Shown: positions 51,521 to 60,480, numbered from the stretch's first letter. The stretch is 64,000 bases of DNA from Streptomyces sp. B21-105 (GCF_036898465.1 NZ_JARUMJ010000001.1:4092001-4156000); one strand, 5' to 3'. Made by a program: numbers and translations. Notes: a model not told the origin generated them from the letters alone.

Positions 51521-52636
51521 TCACGCGCTCCGGAACCGGGTGGTGCGGTGCACGGGATCCGTGTCGATCTTCGGGATCACGTGCTCGCCGATCAGCCGGA
51601 TCGTCTGCAGCGTCTCCTCCTTGGGCACCCCCACCGGCAGCCCGAACGACAGCTGGTCGGCGCCCGCCTGTTCCCACCGCTTGCACTGCCGGGTCACCTC
51701 GTCGGGGTCGCCGCAGATCAGCAGCTCCTCCTCGATGAGCAGCTCGACGAACTCGGCGTTGTACTCGGGCAGCGTCTCGGGCCAGACGGGGAAGCCCTCG
51801 GGGCGCGGGAAGGTGTCGTGGTAGCGGAAGACCAGCGAGGGCAGGTAGTGCAGTTCGCCCTCGACGGCGATCCGGATCGCCTCGTCATGGGTGGGCGCGC
51901 AGATCGCCGTCGTCGTCACCATCACGTTGTCGTTGACGAAGTCCCCGATCGGCTCGGCGTTCACGACGGCCGTCTTGTACTGCTCCAGCACCCATTCCAT
52001 GTCGGAGACCTTCTGGATGCTGAAGCCGAGCACGCCGAGGCCCTTGCGGGCGGCCATCGCGTACGAGGGCGGCGACCCGGCCGCGTACCACATCGCCGGG
52101 TGGGACTTCCCGTACGGCTTGGGCAGGATCTTGCGCGGCGGGAGCTGCCAGTGCTTGCCCTGGAAGCCGGCGTACTCGTCCTGGAGCCACATCTTGGGGA
52201 ACTCGGCGATGGTCTCCTCCCAGATCTCCTTCGTGAAGTTCATGTCGGTGATGCCGGGGAGGAAGCCGAGGATCTCGTGCGAGCCGGCGCCGCGGCCGGA
52301 GCCGAACTCGAAGCGGTTGCCGGTCAGATGGTCGAGCATGGCGACCTTCTCGGCGACCTTCACCGGGTGGTTGACCTGGGCCAGCGGGTTGAAGATGCCC
52401 GAGCCGAGGTGGATGCGGTCGGTCGCGTGGGCGAGGTAGCCGAGGAAGACGTCGTTGGCGGAGAGGTGCGAGTACTCCTCCAGGAAGTGGTGCTCGGACG
52501 CCCAGGCGTACTTGAACCCGGCCTTGTCCGCCTGGATGACGTACTCGGCCTCCTCCATCAGCGCCTTGTGCTCGGCGAGCGGATCGGTCTCGGCGCGCTT
52601 GCCCACGTATCCCTGTACAAAGAGCCCGAATTCCAA
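51521..52636 (-). CDS. LLM-class flavin-dependent monooxygenase
   Basis: 371 residues starting MEFGLFVQGYVGKRAETDP. Bacterial-luciferase features include FKYAWASEHHFLEEYSHLSANDVFLGYLA, HLGSGIFNPLAQVNHPVKVAEKVAMLDHLTGNRFEFGSGRGAGSHEILGF. The EHHF start and long insert point to the FMN-dependent monooxygenase side of the superfamily rather than a strict F420 enzyme. ATG 52636 follows AAGGAGG. Two CTGAC-N5-GTCAG operators lie 43-117 bp upstream, so it leads an operon with the hydrolase and the aldehyde dehydrogenase. Confidence 0.88.
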   Translation of the reverse strand: MEFGLFVQGYVGKRAETDPLAEHKALMEEAEYVIQADKAGFKYAWASEHHFLEEYSHLSANDVFLGYLAHATDRIHLGSGIFNPLAQVNHPVKVAEKVAMLDHLTGNRFEFGSGRGAGSHEILGFLPGITDMNFTKEIWEETIAEFPKMWLQDEYAGFQGKHWQLPPRKILPKPYGKSHPAMWYAAGSPPSYAMAARKGLGVLGFSIQKVSDMEWVLEQYKTAVVNAEPIGDFVNDNVMVTTTAICAPTHDEAIRIAVEGELHYLPSLVFRYHDTFPRPEGFPVWPETLPEYNAEFVELLIEEELLICGDPDEVTRQCKRWEQAGADQLSFGLPVGVPKEETLQTIRLIGEHVIPKIDTDPVHRTTRFRSA

Positions 52637-52678
52637 GGAGGTTCACCGTCCCCGGTTCTGAAGTCCACGGATCTGAGT

Positions 52679-52753
52679 CTGACGGTCCGTCAGATCAGCT
52701 GGCCCGACTGTCGCACCACCCGCAAGGAGGGTCAATAGCTGACGTACAGTCAG
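52679..52753. promoter_or_regulatory. CTGAC-N5-GTCAG operators, copies 2 and 3
   Basis: CTGACGGTCCGTCAG (52679-52693) and CTGACGTACAGTCAG (52739-52753), centres 60 bp apart, lie upstream of the LLM gene. The second overlaps the stop codon of the SDR gene. I could not place a convincing -10 at the usual distance from either arm here. Confidence 0.85.
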
Positions 52754-53556
52754 ATGACGGCGACTCCCGCGAGCCATCCCCCGTCGATCACGAACGGCTG
52801 GCCGGTGATATAGGAGGAGTCCTGCGAGGTGAGGAACAGCGCGAGGCGGGCCACCTCCTCCGGGCGGCCGATCCGGCCCAGCGGCACGAGCTTGCGGTAC
52901 AGCCCGTCGATGGCCTTCGCGGTCTCCTCCCGGTCCGCGTCCGGGTCCAGCAGCGAGGGATTGGACATCGCGGTGTCGACCGCGCCCGGGCACACGGCGT
53001 TGACCCGGATGCCCCGCGGTGCGAGTTCCAGCGCGGCGACCCGGGTGAGCCCGAGGATCGCGTGCTTGCTCGCCGCGTACGCGCCGACCGCCGCCATCCC
53101 GGTCACCGCCGTGTACGAGGCCGTGTTGACGATCGTTCCCCCGTCGGACATCACCGGCGCGACCGTCTTGACGCCGAGGAAGCAGCCGACCTGGTTGACC
53201 CTCACGACCTGCATGAACTCGTCGAGGGGGGTGTCGGTGAGCGCGTTGAAGCGCAAAATGCCCGCGTTGTTGACCAGGCCGTCGACGCGCCCGTACGTCT
53301 CCTGCGCGGCACGCACGGCCGACTGCCAGGCCTCCTCGCTGCCGACGTCGAGCGGGACGAACACGGCGTCGATCTCCTCGGCGAGCGCCCGGCCCTGCTC
53401 CTCGAGGACGTCGGCGACGACCACCCGCGCGCCCTCCTCGGCGAAGAGCCGCGCCTCCTGCTCGCCCTGGCCGCGCGCGGCTCCGGTGACGATGACGACG
53501 CGCCCGTCCAGCTTGCCCTTGTCCTTGCCCTTGCCCTTGCCCTTGCCCTTGCCCAT
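52750..53556 (-). CDS. SDR oxidoreductase with Gly-Lys repeat N-terminus
   Basis: 268 residues. GRVVIVTGAARGQGEQEARLF is the cofactor loop; NNAGILRF, catalytic Ser in VNTASYTAVTG, YAASKHA and VCPGAVDT complete the classical SDR set. The ending DGGWLAG is typical. The first 16 residues, MGKGKGKGKGKDKGKL, come from a hexanucleotide-type repeat and are probably disordered. It lies 24 bp behind the LLM gene ending at 53581, as third gene of the operon from 55856. Confidence 0.92.
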   Translation of the reverse strand: MGKGKGKGKGKDKGKLDGRVVIVTGAARGQGEQEARLFAEEGARVVVADVLEEQGRALAEEIDAVFVPLDVGSEEAWQSAVRAAQETYGRVDGLVNNAGILRFNALTDTPLDEFMQVVRVNQVGCFLGVKTVAPVMSDGGTIVNTASYTAVTGMAAVGAYAASKHAILGLTRVAALELAPRGIRVNAVCPGAVDTAMSNPSLLDPDADREETAKAIDGLYRKLVPLGRIGRPEEVARLALFLTSQDSSYITGQPFVIDGGWLAGVAVI

Positions 53557-53580
53557 GACTGTCCTCCGTTTACGTCGGGT

Positions 53581-54501
53581 TCACAGGTACGGGGCGACCT
53601 CGGCCCCGAACGCGGTGATCTGGTCGATGAGTTCGGAGCGGCTCCGGCAGCGGAACCGGACCTGGATCTGGTCGACGCCCATCGTCGGGTAGGCCCGCAC
53701 GGACTCGGCGAGGGCCTGCGGCGGCCCGGTGAGAGTGCGGCGCCCGACGTTCCAGGCGGGCGTGCCCACGTACAGGGGCTCGGTGATCGCGCCGACGGTG
53801 AACGGCTCCTCGACGCCGGCCTCGGCGCGCAGCCGCCGGATGCGTTCGATCTGGGCGGGGAGCCGGTCCCTCGGGTCGCCCTGGGGGAGCCAGCCGTCGC
53901 CCTTGAGCGCGGCGCGGCGCACGGCGGCCGGGGAGGAGCCGCCGACCCACACGGGGACGCGGGCCTGGGCGGGGCGCGGCCGCTGCCCGAGCCCCTCGAA
54001 GTCGTACGCCTTCCCGTGGTGCGTGGGGAACTCGTCGGGCCCGAGGGCGGCGCGCAGGGCGTCGATCGTCTCGTCCAGGACCGTGCCGCGCCGCTCGAAG
54101 TCGGCGCCCAGCGCCTCGAACTCCTCCCGTACGTGCCCCGCGCCGACCCCGAGGACCAGCCGGCCCCCGCTGAGGTGGTCGAGGGTCGCGTACTGCTTGG
54201 CCGTGACGAGGGGGTGGCGCAGGCCGACGACGGCGACGTGGCTGAGCAGGCGGACGCGGGTCGTCACGGCCGCGAGGTGGGCGAGGGTGGCCACGGGGTC
54301 GTACCAGACGGTGCTCATGGCCTCGGCCAGCCGGCGCGGGATCGCCACGTGGTCGCAGGCGGCGACGTAAACGAAGCCGGCCCGGTCGGCGGCGCGGGCG
54401 ATCTCGACGAGGTCGGCGGGTCCGGCGTCGGCCTCCCACGGTTCGGCGTACATCGTGGACTGGGACTGGACCGGGAGCTGGATGCCGTACGCGAGACTCA
54501 C
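53581..54501 (-). CDS. LLM-class F420-dependent oxidoreductase
   Basis: 306 residues starting MSLAYGIQLPVQSQ. YVAACDHVAIPRRLAEAMSTVWYDPVATLAHLAAVTTRVRLLSHVAVVGLRHPLVTAKQYATLDHLSGGRLVLGVGAGHVREEF fits the F420-type TIM barrel. GTG 54501 overlaps the hydrolase stop (GTGA), and this coupling decides the start; the very long open frame reaching to 56469 is an artefact of high GC. It is the second gene of the operon from 55856. Confidence 0.87.
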   Translation of the reverse strand: MSLAYGIQLPVQSQSTMYAEPWEADAGPADLVEIARAADRAGFVYVAACDHVAIPRRLAEAMSTVWYDPVATLAHLAAVTTRVRLLSHVAVVGLRHPLVTAKQYATLDHLSGGRLVLGVGAGHVREEFEALGADFERRGTVLDETIDALRAALGPDEFPTHHGKAYDFEGLGQRPRPAQARVPVWVGGSSPAAVRRAALKGDGWLPQGDPRDRLPAQIERIRRLRAEAGVEEPFTVGAITEPLYVGTPAWNVGRRTLTGPPQALAESVRAYPTMGVDQIQVRFRCRSRSELIDQITAFGAEVAPYL

Positions 54502-55856
54502 CGGGGGCTCCACAGGCCGTCCTCGGTCAGCCCCAGCAGCTCGATCGCGTTGCCCCGCACGATCCGCTCCACCACGTCCGGCGACAGGTGCCCCATCTGC
54601 GCCTCGCCGACCTCCCGCGACCTGGGCCAGGTGGAGTCGGAGTGCGGGTAGTCGGTCTCGTAGAGGACGTTGCCGACGCCGACGGAGTCGAGGTTGCGCA
54701 GCCCGAACGCGTCGTCGAAGAAGCAGCCGTAGACGTGGTCGGCGAACAGCTCGGACGGCGGCCGGTGGACCTTGTCGGCGACCCCGCCCCAGCCGCGGTT
54801 CTCCTCCCACACCACGTCGGCGCGTTCCAGGATGTAGGGGATCCAGCCGATCTGGCCCTCCGCGTACATCACCTTCAGGTTGGGGAAGCGCTCGAACTTG
54901 CCGCTCATCAGCCAGTCGACCATCGAGAAGCAGCAGTTGGCGAAGGTGATGGTGGAGCCGACGGCGGGCGGGGCGTCCGCGGACGTGGACGGCATACGGC
55001 TGCTGGAGCCGATGTGCATGGCGACGACCGTGCCGGTCTCGTCGCAGGCGGCGAGGAAGGGGTCCCAGTGGTCGGTGTGCACGGAGGGCAGGCCGAGGTG
55101 CGGGGGTATCTCGGAGAACGCGACCGCGCGCACCCCGCGGGCCGCGTTGCGGCGGACCTCGGCCGCCGCCAGCTCGGCGTCCCACAGCGGCACGAGGGTG
55201 AGCGGGATCAGCCGGCCCCGGGCGTCCGGGCCGCACCACTCCTCCACCGTCCAGTCGTTGTAGGCGCGCACGCACAGCAGGCCCAGCTCGCGGTCGGCGG
55301 CCTCGGTGAAGGTCTGGCCGCAGAAGCGGGGGAAGGTGGGGAAGCACAGGGCGGACTGGACGTGGTTGACGTCCATGTCGGCGAGCCGGGCGGGGACGTC
55401 GTACGAGCCCGGGCGCATCTGCTCGTAGGTGATGACCTCCAGCTTGATCTCGTCCCGGCTGAAACCGACGGCGGTGTCGAGGCGGGTGAGGGGCCGGTGC
55501 AGGTCCTCGTAGACCCACCAGTCGCCGATCGGCCCGTCGTCGCCGGGCTCGCCCATGACGGGTTTGAAGCGGCCGCCGAGGAACGTCATCTCCTTCAGCG
55601 GGGCCCGGACCACGCGGGGTCCGGCGTCGAGGAACTTCTTCGGCAGGCGGTCCTGCCAGACGGTGCTCGGCTCCACGGTGTGATCGTCGACGGAGATGAT
55701 CGGCGGAAGCGGCGTGACGGCTGCCGGCGCGACGGACGACGCAACGGGCCGGGCGGCGGGCGGGGCGGCGGACGGGGCGCCGGGCCGGGCGGCGGGTGAG
55801 GTGACGGATGGGGTGACGGATGGGGTGTCGGACGGGGCGGCGGGTGAGGTGTCCAT
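54498..55856 (-). CDS. Amidohydrolase_2-family metal-dependent hydrolase or decarboxylase
   Basis: 452 residues. A Pro/Ala/Ser/Thr-rich start (1-50) is followed by IISVDDHTVEPSTVWQDRLP, where the usual metal-binding DxHxxE is kept as DDHTVE. MHIGSS, FANCCFSMVDWLMSGKFERFPNLKVMYAEGQIGWIPYILER and LYETDYPHSDSTWP carry the further His/Asp residues of the ACMS-decarboxylase/amidohydrolase_2 fold. The GTG at 55865 lies inside the -10 box, so ATG 55856 is chosen and the mRNA should be leaderless. It is the first gene of an operon with an LLM oxidoreductase and an SDR. Confidence 0.87.
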   Translation of the reverse strand: MDTSPAAPSDTPSVTPSVTSPAARPGAPSAAPPAARPVASSVAPAAVTPLPPIISVDDHTVEPSTVWQDRLPKKFLDAGPRVVRAPLKEMTFLGGRFKPVMGEPGDDGPIGDWWVYEDLHRPLTRLDTAVGFSRDEIKLEVITYEQMRPGSYDVPARLADMDVNHVQSALCFPTFPRFCGQTFTEAADRELGLLCVRAYNDWTVEEWCGPDARGRLIPLTLVPLWDAELAAAEVRRNAARGVRAVAFSEIPPHLGLPSVHTDHWDPFLAACDETGTVVAMHIGSSSRMPSTSADAPPAVGSTITFANCCFSMVDWLMSGKFERFPNLKVMYAEGQIGWIPYILERADVVWEENRGWGGVADKVHRPPSELFADHVYGCFFDDAFGLRNLDSVGVGNVLYETDYPHSDSTWPRSREVGEAQMGHLSPDVVERIVRGNAIELLGLTEDGLWSPR

Positions 55857-55863
55857 GGAAGGC

Positions 55864-55892
55864 ACGGTAGCGCTGATCTGACGGTGCGTCAG
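55864..55892 (-). promoter_or_regulatory. Promoter with CTGAC-N5-GTCAG operator, copy 4
   Basis: The operator CTGACGGTGCGTCAG occupies 55878-55892. On the minus strand its outer arm gives -35 CTGACG (55892-55887), then 17 bp, then TACCGT (55869-55864), seven bases before ATG 55856. Bound repressor would cover the -35 box. Confidence 0.8.
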
Positions 55893-56065
55893 CTAGCTGG
55901 CGGTCGGCACCCGTCGGCCGAGGTGGCCGGATGTGTCTGCCCCGAGTGTGTGAGGTCTGCGCACTCCCGTACGCCACTGTGTGATCGGCGTCTCGCGCGA
56001 CTGACGGTTCCGGCATGGACAGGGCAAACTGGGCTCGGTACTTCGGATGCCTAAGGGGAGCCCTG

Positions 56066-59050
56066 ATGGACGACCGCGCAGAGCACGGCGGCCCGCGTGT
56101 GCCGCAGCAGAGGCGCTTCGGCGCGGCCGGGGAGCCGGCCGCGCTGCGCTTCGATGTGCTCGGCCCGGTGCGCGCCCGGCGCGGCGAGGAACAGCTGGCC
56201 ACCGGCAGTCCCCAGCAACGCGCGCTGCTGGCCGCCCTGTTGCTGCGCGAGGGCCGCACCGCGACGGCCGGCGAGCTGATCGACGCGCTGTGGGGCGAGG
56301 ATCCGCCCTCGCAGGCGCTGGCGGCGGTGCGGACGTACGCCTCCCGGCTGCGCAAGGCGCTGGACCCGGGCGTCCTGGTGAGCGAGTCGGGCGGATACGC
56401 CGTGCGCGGGCTGGGCGAGGGCGCCCTGGACCTGGCGGAGGCGCAGGAGTTCGCGGCGGAGGCCGACAAGGCGCGGGCCGCCGGCGACCTGGGCCGGGCC
56501 CGGCAGACGCTGAACCGGGCGCTCGGCCTGTGGGACGGCGAGGCGCTGGCCGGCGTCCCCGGACCCTACGCGGAGGCGCAGCGCGTCCGACTTGAGGAGT
56601 GGCGGCTGGGGCTGCTGGAATCCCGCCTGGACATGGACCTGGAGCAGGGCTGCCACGCCGAGGCCGTGTCGGAGCTGACCGCGCTGACGGCCGCCTACCC
56701 GCTGCGCGAGCGGCTGCGCGAACTGCTGATGCTGGCGCTGTACCGCAGCGGCCGGCAGGCGGAGGCGCTGGCGGTGTACGCGGACACCCGGCGGCTGCTG
56801 GCGGAGGAGCTGGGAGTCGATCCGCGGGCGGGGCTGCGGGATTTGCAGCGCCGCATCCTCCAGGCCGACCCGGAGCTGGCCGAGCCGTCGGCGCCCGCTG
56901 CGGAACCGGCGGTGGTGCGGGTGCGTCCCGCGCAACTCCCGGCGACCGTACCGGACTTCACCGGCCGGGCGGCCTTCGTGACGGAGCTGAGCGAGGTGCT
57001 GGCGGCGGCCGGCGGCGCCGGCGCGGGCGGGGTGATGGCCGTGTCGGCGCTGGCGGGCATCGGGGGCGTGGGCAAGACGACCCTCGCCGTGCACGTGGCG
57101 CACCGGGCCCGCCCGGTCTTCCCCGACGGGCAGCTGTACGTCGACCTCCAGGGCGCCGGGGCGCGGGCGGCGGAGCCGGAGACCGTCCTCGGCGCCTTCC
57201 TGCGCGCCCTCGGCGCCGCGGAGTCGGCGATCCCGGACTCCCTGGAGGAGCGGTCGGCGCTGTACCGTTCGCTGCTGGACGGGCGCCGGATCCTGGTGCT
57301 GCTGGACAACGCGCGGGACGCCGCCCAGGTGCGTCCCCTGCTGCCGGGCACGGAGGGCTGCGCGGCGCTGGTCACCTCGCGGGTGCGGATGGTGGACCTG
57401 GCCGGGGCCCATCTGGTCGACCTGGACGTGATGTCGCCGGACGAGGCGCTGGCCCTGTTCACCCGGATCGTCGGCGAGGAGCGGGTGGCGTCGGAGCGCA
57501 AGGCCGCCCTGGACGTCGTCGCGGCCTGTGGTTTCCTGCCGCTGGCCATCCGCATCGCGGCGTCCCGGCTGGCGTCCCGTAGAACCTGGACCGTCTCGGT
57601 GCTCGCGGCCAAGCTGGCCGACGAACGGCGGCGGCTGGACGAGCTCCAGGCGGGCGACCTCGCGGTGAAGGCGACGTTCGAGCTGGGCTACGGGGCGCTG
57701 GAGCCCGCCCAGGCCCGCGCGTTCCGCCTGCTGGGCCTCGCGGACGGCCCGGACATCTCCCTGCGGGCGGCCGCCGCGGTCCTGGACCTGCCGCCGGAGG
57801 ACGCCGAGGACCTGCTGGAGTCCCTGGTGGACACCTCCCTGCTGGAGTCGGCGGCGCCCGGCCGCTACCGGTACCACGATCTGGTCCGGCTGTACGCCCG
57901 GGCGTGCGCGGAACGCGACGAGCAGCCGCCCGGCGAAAGGGAGGTGGCGATGTCGCGGCTGGTGGACTTCTATCTGGCGACCGCGACGGGCGTCTACGCG
58001 ATCGAGCGGCCCGGGGAGCGGGTGCTGGACCACCTGAGCCGCGGCGACTACCCGGGGCTGGTCTTCTCCGACCGGGGCCAGGCGCTGGACTGGCTGTTCA
58101 GCGAGGCGAGCGGACTGCTCGCGGCGGTGCAGCAGACCGGGTCGGCGGGCATGCTGCGGCGCGCGGCCGATCTGCTCCTCGCGGCCGTCGACCTCGGCGA
58201 GTCGGGGATCAGCTCACGCCAGTACGTGCGCGCCGCCACCGCCGTCGTCGAGGCCGCCCAACGGTCCCGGGACCCGTACGCGGAGGGCCGCGCGCGCCTG
58301 ATGCACAGTCACATCCTCGGCGTGTCCGGCCAGTTCGCGGAGTCGGACCGCGAGGCGGGCGCGGCACTGACGCTGGGCCTCGCCGCCCAGGATCCCGTGG
58401 TCTGCGCCCAGGCCCCCAACCAGCAGGGCATCATCGCCCTCTACAACGGGCGGCACGACGAGGCCGAGCAGCACCTCACGAAGGCGCTGGCCGCCTTCCG
58501 CGCCGACCGGAACACGCCGGGCGAGGCCAGTGCCCTGTGCAACCTGTCCCGGGTCCATCTGGCGACCGGCCGCACCGAGAGCGCGGTGTCCCTGGCCCGG
58601 CAGGGCGTCACCATCTACGAGCGCGACGACACCGGCATGGCGCTGCGCCTGGCCAACGGGAAGTACGCGCTGGGGCTGGCCCTGACCAGCGGCGGGGAGA
58701 TCACCCTGGCGCTGGAGGCGCTCACCGACGCGCTCGGCATGTTCCAGGACGCCCGGCAGCAACTGTGGCACGGCATGACGCTGTTCCGGCTCGCCGAACT
58801 GCATCTCGCCGACCACGCCCCGGCCCGCGCCGCGGCCTGCGCCGAACAGGCCCTCGCCGTCCTGCACGGCATCGGCGGGGACTGGCGGCGCGCCAACGTC
58901 CTCACGGCCCTCGGCCGCGGCCTGCACGGCATCGGCCAGTTCGACCGGGCGCGCGTGTGCTGGAAGGAGGCCCTGTCGGTGTTCGAGACGCTGCGCTCCC
59001 CGGAGGCGGCGGACGTCCGCACCCTGCTGGCCTCGGCGCCGGTGGGGTGA
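56066..59050 (+). CDS. SARP/AfsR-family regulator with NB-ARC and TPR domains
   Basis: 994 residues. The N-terminal OmpR-type winged helix (LRFDVLGPVRARRGEEQLATGSPQQRALLAALLLREGRTATAGELIDALWG) is followed by a bacterial transcription-activation domain to about residue 265. An NTPase with Walker A GIGGVGKTTLA (about residue 331), LLDN and a winged-helix region comes next, and TPR-like helices run from about 750 to the end. This is the large-SARP architecture that activates secondary-metabolite genes. ATG 56066 follows AAGGGGAG; the longer frame from 56015 is less likely. No biosynthetic cluster is present in the window. Confidence 0.92.
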   Translation: MDDRAEHGGPRVPQQRRFGAAGEPAALRFDVLGPVRARRGEEQLATGSPQQRALLAALLLREGRTATAGELIDALWGEDPPSQALAAVRTYASRLRKALDPGVLVSESGGYAVRGLGEGALDLAEAQEFAAEADKARAAGDLGRARQTLNRALGLWDGEALAGVPGPYAEAQRVRLEEWRLGLLESRLDMDLEQGCHAEAVSELTALTAAYPLRERLRELLMLALYRSGRQAEALAVYADTRRLLAEELGVDPRAGLRDLQRRILQADPELAEPSAPAAEPAVVRVRPAQLPATVPDFTGRAAFVTELSEVLAAAGGAGAGGVMAVSALAGIGGVGKTTLAVHVAHRARPVFPDGQLYVDLQGAGARAAEPETVLGAFLRALGAAESAIPDSLEERSALYRSLLDGRRILVLLDNARDAAQVRPLLPGTEGCAALVTSRVRMVDLAGAHLVDLDVMSPDEALALFTRIVGEERVASERKAALDVVAACGFLPLAIRIAASRLASRRTWTVSVLAAKLADERRRLDELQAGDLAVKATFELGYGALEPAQARAFRLLGLADGPDISLRAAAAVLDLPPEDAEDLLESLVDTSLLESAAPGRYRYHDLVRLYARACAERDEQPPGEREVAMSRLVDFYLATATGVYAIERPGERVLDHLSRGDYPGLVFSDRGQALDWLFSEASGLLAAVQQTGSAGMLRRAADLLLAAVDLGESGISSRQYVRAATAVVEAAQRSRDPYAEGRARLMHSHILGVSGQFAESDREAGAALTLGLAAQDPVVCAQAPNQQGIIALYNGRHDEAEQHLTKALAAFRADRNTPGEASALCNLSRVHLATGRTESAVSLARQGVTIYERDDTGMALRLANGKYALGLALTSGGEITLALEALTDALGMFQDARQQLWHGMTLFRLAELHLADHAPARAAACAEQALAVLHGIGGDWRRANVLTALGRGLHGIGQFDRARVCWKEALSVFETLRSPEAADVRTLLASAPVG

Positions 59051-59469
59051 CGGACCGCGCGGGGCGGCGTCCGTACAGCCGTGCCGGGCAGGGTCCGACG
59101 GACGCGGGGAACACTCGCCCGACGGCCACGCCGGGTGCTCGCCCGACGGCCACGCGGGGCTCGTCCGACGCCCATCCGCCGGGGCCTCGTCCGACGGTCC
59201 GAGGGGCGTCCGTCCGGCGGTTTCCGAAACGCGTTCATCGTTTGTTTATCGCCGTCCGGCAATGTCAGTTGGGCCGGACCGTCGCGTCGGGGGGCAGACG
59301 GCTCGGTACGACGGCCGTACCAGTGGGCGGGGTTCCTGTGGATCAGGCCCCGGGACACCGCCTAGGGTGAACGGCCTTGCGAGACCCGCCCGGCAATCCA
59401 CGGGGGAACTGCCGGGTGGGTCTCGCCCCACTCCGCTCCGTCCCGCTTCACGTTCCTAGGAGTCATCTC
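59051..59469. promoter_or_regulatory. Leader with a strong 5' hairpin before the DFHAT peptide gene
   Basis: 59379-59395 and 59410-59426 form a 17-bp stem with a single G-T wobble pair and a 14-nt loop. TAGGGT at 59363-59368 is a probable -10, so the transcript would begin almost exactly with the hairpin. 59095-59200 contains degenerate CGCCCGACGGCCACGC repeats. No gene is supported in this gap. Confidence 0.6.
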
Positions 59470-59667
59470 ATGGCCGACAACACAGGCACCGTCAAGCCCG
59501 CCGACTTCCACGCGACGAGCGAGAAGGCCGAGGCCCCGGCGGTCGTCACCGACTCGAAGCCGACCGCCGAGGCTGCCGGCGAGGAGATCACCACCAAGGA
59601 CTTCCACGCCACGACCGAGCCGCTGAACAAGCCGGCCGACTTCCACGCGACCGACGAGACGGCCTGA
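59470..59667 (+). CDS. Small DFHAT-repeat peptide
   Basis: 65 residues starting MADNTGTVKPADFHATSE. The motif DFHAT followed by an acidic residue occurs three times (ADFHATSE, KDFHATTE, ADFHATDE), the last at the C-terminus. Residues between are Ala/Glu/Thr-rich and disordered, with no signal peptide and no Cys. AGGAG lies 7 nt before ATG 59470. I recall similar short repeat peptides annotated as sigma-like in streptomycetes, without known function. Repeated identical cores resemble a multi-core RiPP precursor, but no maturation enzyme is adjacent. It lies 420 bp downstream of the SARP gene. Confidence 0.7.
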   Translation: MADNTGTVKPADFHATSEKAEAPAVVTDSKPTAEAAGEEITTKDFHATTEPLNKPADFHATDETA

Positions 59668-59764
59668 CACAGAGCCACATCGAACGGGGATCGGCCGCGG
59701 CGGCGCGGAGGGGGAGCCGTCGCGGCCGAGGCGTGTCCGCAGCCGGTCGGCTGCCCGCGGCAGG

Positions 59765-60103
59765 TCACGCCACCGTGTAATGCGTGTCCCCGAAGTCCGC
59801 GACGATCCTGAGCTCACCGCCCAGGGCCCGCACGTAGGAGCGCAGGGTGGCGACCTCCGTGCGATCGATCTCCCCGTGCTCGATCGCCGAGATCCGGGGG
59901 GCGGACACCCCCATGGAGTCGGCGATGTCACGCTGGGTGAGATCCTGCTCCCGGCGGAGTTCCGCAAGCTTGTAGGCCCGGATTTCGGCGAGCAGGCGGT
60001 CCTTGGCCTCCTGCTTCTCCTCCGGTGTCATCACCGGGATTCCGGCGGCCCGCTGCTGCTCGTGAACCCGACGCTTGACTTCCTCCCAGCCGACGCTGCT
60101 CAT
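59765..60103 (-). CDS. HigA-like XRE antitoxin
   Basis: 112 residues starting MSSVGWEEVKRRVHEQQ. LAELRREQDLTQRDIADSMGVSAPRISAIEHGEIDRTEVATLRSYVRALGGELRIVADFGD is the XRE helix-turn-helix with the C-terminal strand typical of antitoxins encoded behind Gp49-like toxins. ATG 60103 overlaps the toxin stop (ATGA). It should bind the palindrome at 60481-60496 and repress the pair. Confidence 0.87.
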   Translation of the reverse strand: MSSVGWEEVKRRVHEQQRAAGIPVMTPEEKQEAKDRLLAEIRAYKLAELRREQDLTQRDIADSMGVSAPRISAIEHGEIDRTEVATLRSYVRALGGELRIVADFGDTHYTVA

Positions 60104-60462
60104 TCGTACTCCCTCGTGTCCAGCTCGCTGATGTGGTCCCGGTAGCGCTTCTCGGCAATCGGGATGTTGACCTCGTACCAACCGCTCCAGCCTCCGGCCT
60201 TGTCTCCCGCGACCAGGAGAACGGCTCGGCGTACCGCGTCGAAGGCGAAGAGAGTGCGAATCTCGGTATGGCCCGACGAACCAGGCCTCAGCTCCTTCAT
60301 GTGATGCCACTCAGAGCCCTTGATCCGATCAACCAGAGGGCGGCCGAGAGCCGGACCTTCATCCGCCAGCGTGTCCACAGCGACTTCGATCTGCCTGGCA
60401 CTGGCCGGGTCGGACTGCGCCAGCGCCTCGAACCAGGCTCGGCGACCAGAACCACTTCCCAT
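60100..60462 (-). CDS. HigB-like (Gp49 family) toxin, N-terminus apparently frameshifted
   Basis: AWFEALAQSDPASARQIEVAVDTLADEGPALGRPLVDRIKGSEWHHMKELRPG and EIRTLFAFDAVRRAVLLVAGDKAGGWSGWYEVNIPIAEKRYRDH form the RelE/HigB-type ribosome-dependent mRNase. The normal N-terminus, MAQWEVVLVAE, is encoded from ATG 60470 in another frame. A missing base near 60435 joins it to AWFEALA. The annotated frame starts at ATG 60462 with MGSGSGRR instead, lacking the first strand. The toxin may be inactive, or the shift may be a sequencing error. The antitoxin follows with a 4-nt overlap. Confidence 0.75.
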   Translation of the reverse strand: MGSGSGRRAWFEALAQSDPASARQIEVAVDTLADEGPALGRPLVDRIKGSEWHHMKELRPGSSGHTEIRTLFAFDAVRRAVLLVAGDKAGGWSGWYEVNIPIAEKRYRDHISELDTREYE

Positions 60463-60480
60463 TGAGCCATGGCACGGAGA

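Noticed and set aside
55857..55865. GTG 55865 as start of the amidohydrolase
   Set aside because: It overlaps the predicted -10 box TACCGT; ATG 55856 fits a leaderless transcript.
56066..59050. Secondary-metabolite cluster around the SARP regulator
   Set aside because: No polyketide synthase, NRPS, terpene or RiPP maturation gene is visible in the window; the neighbours are catabolic or toxin-antitoxin genes.
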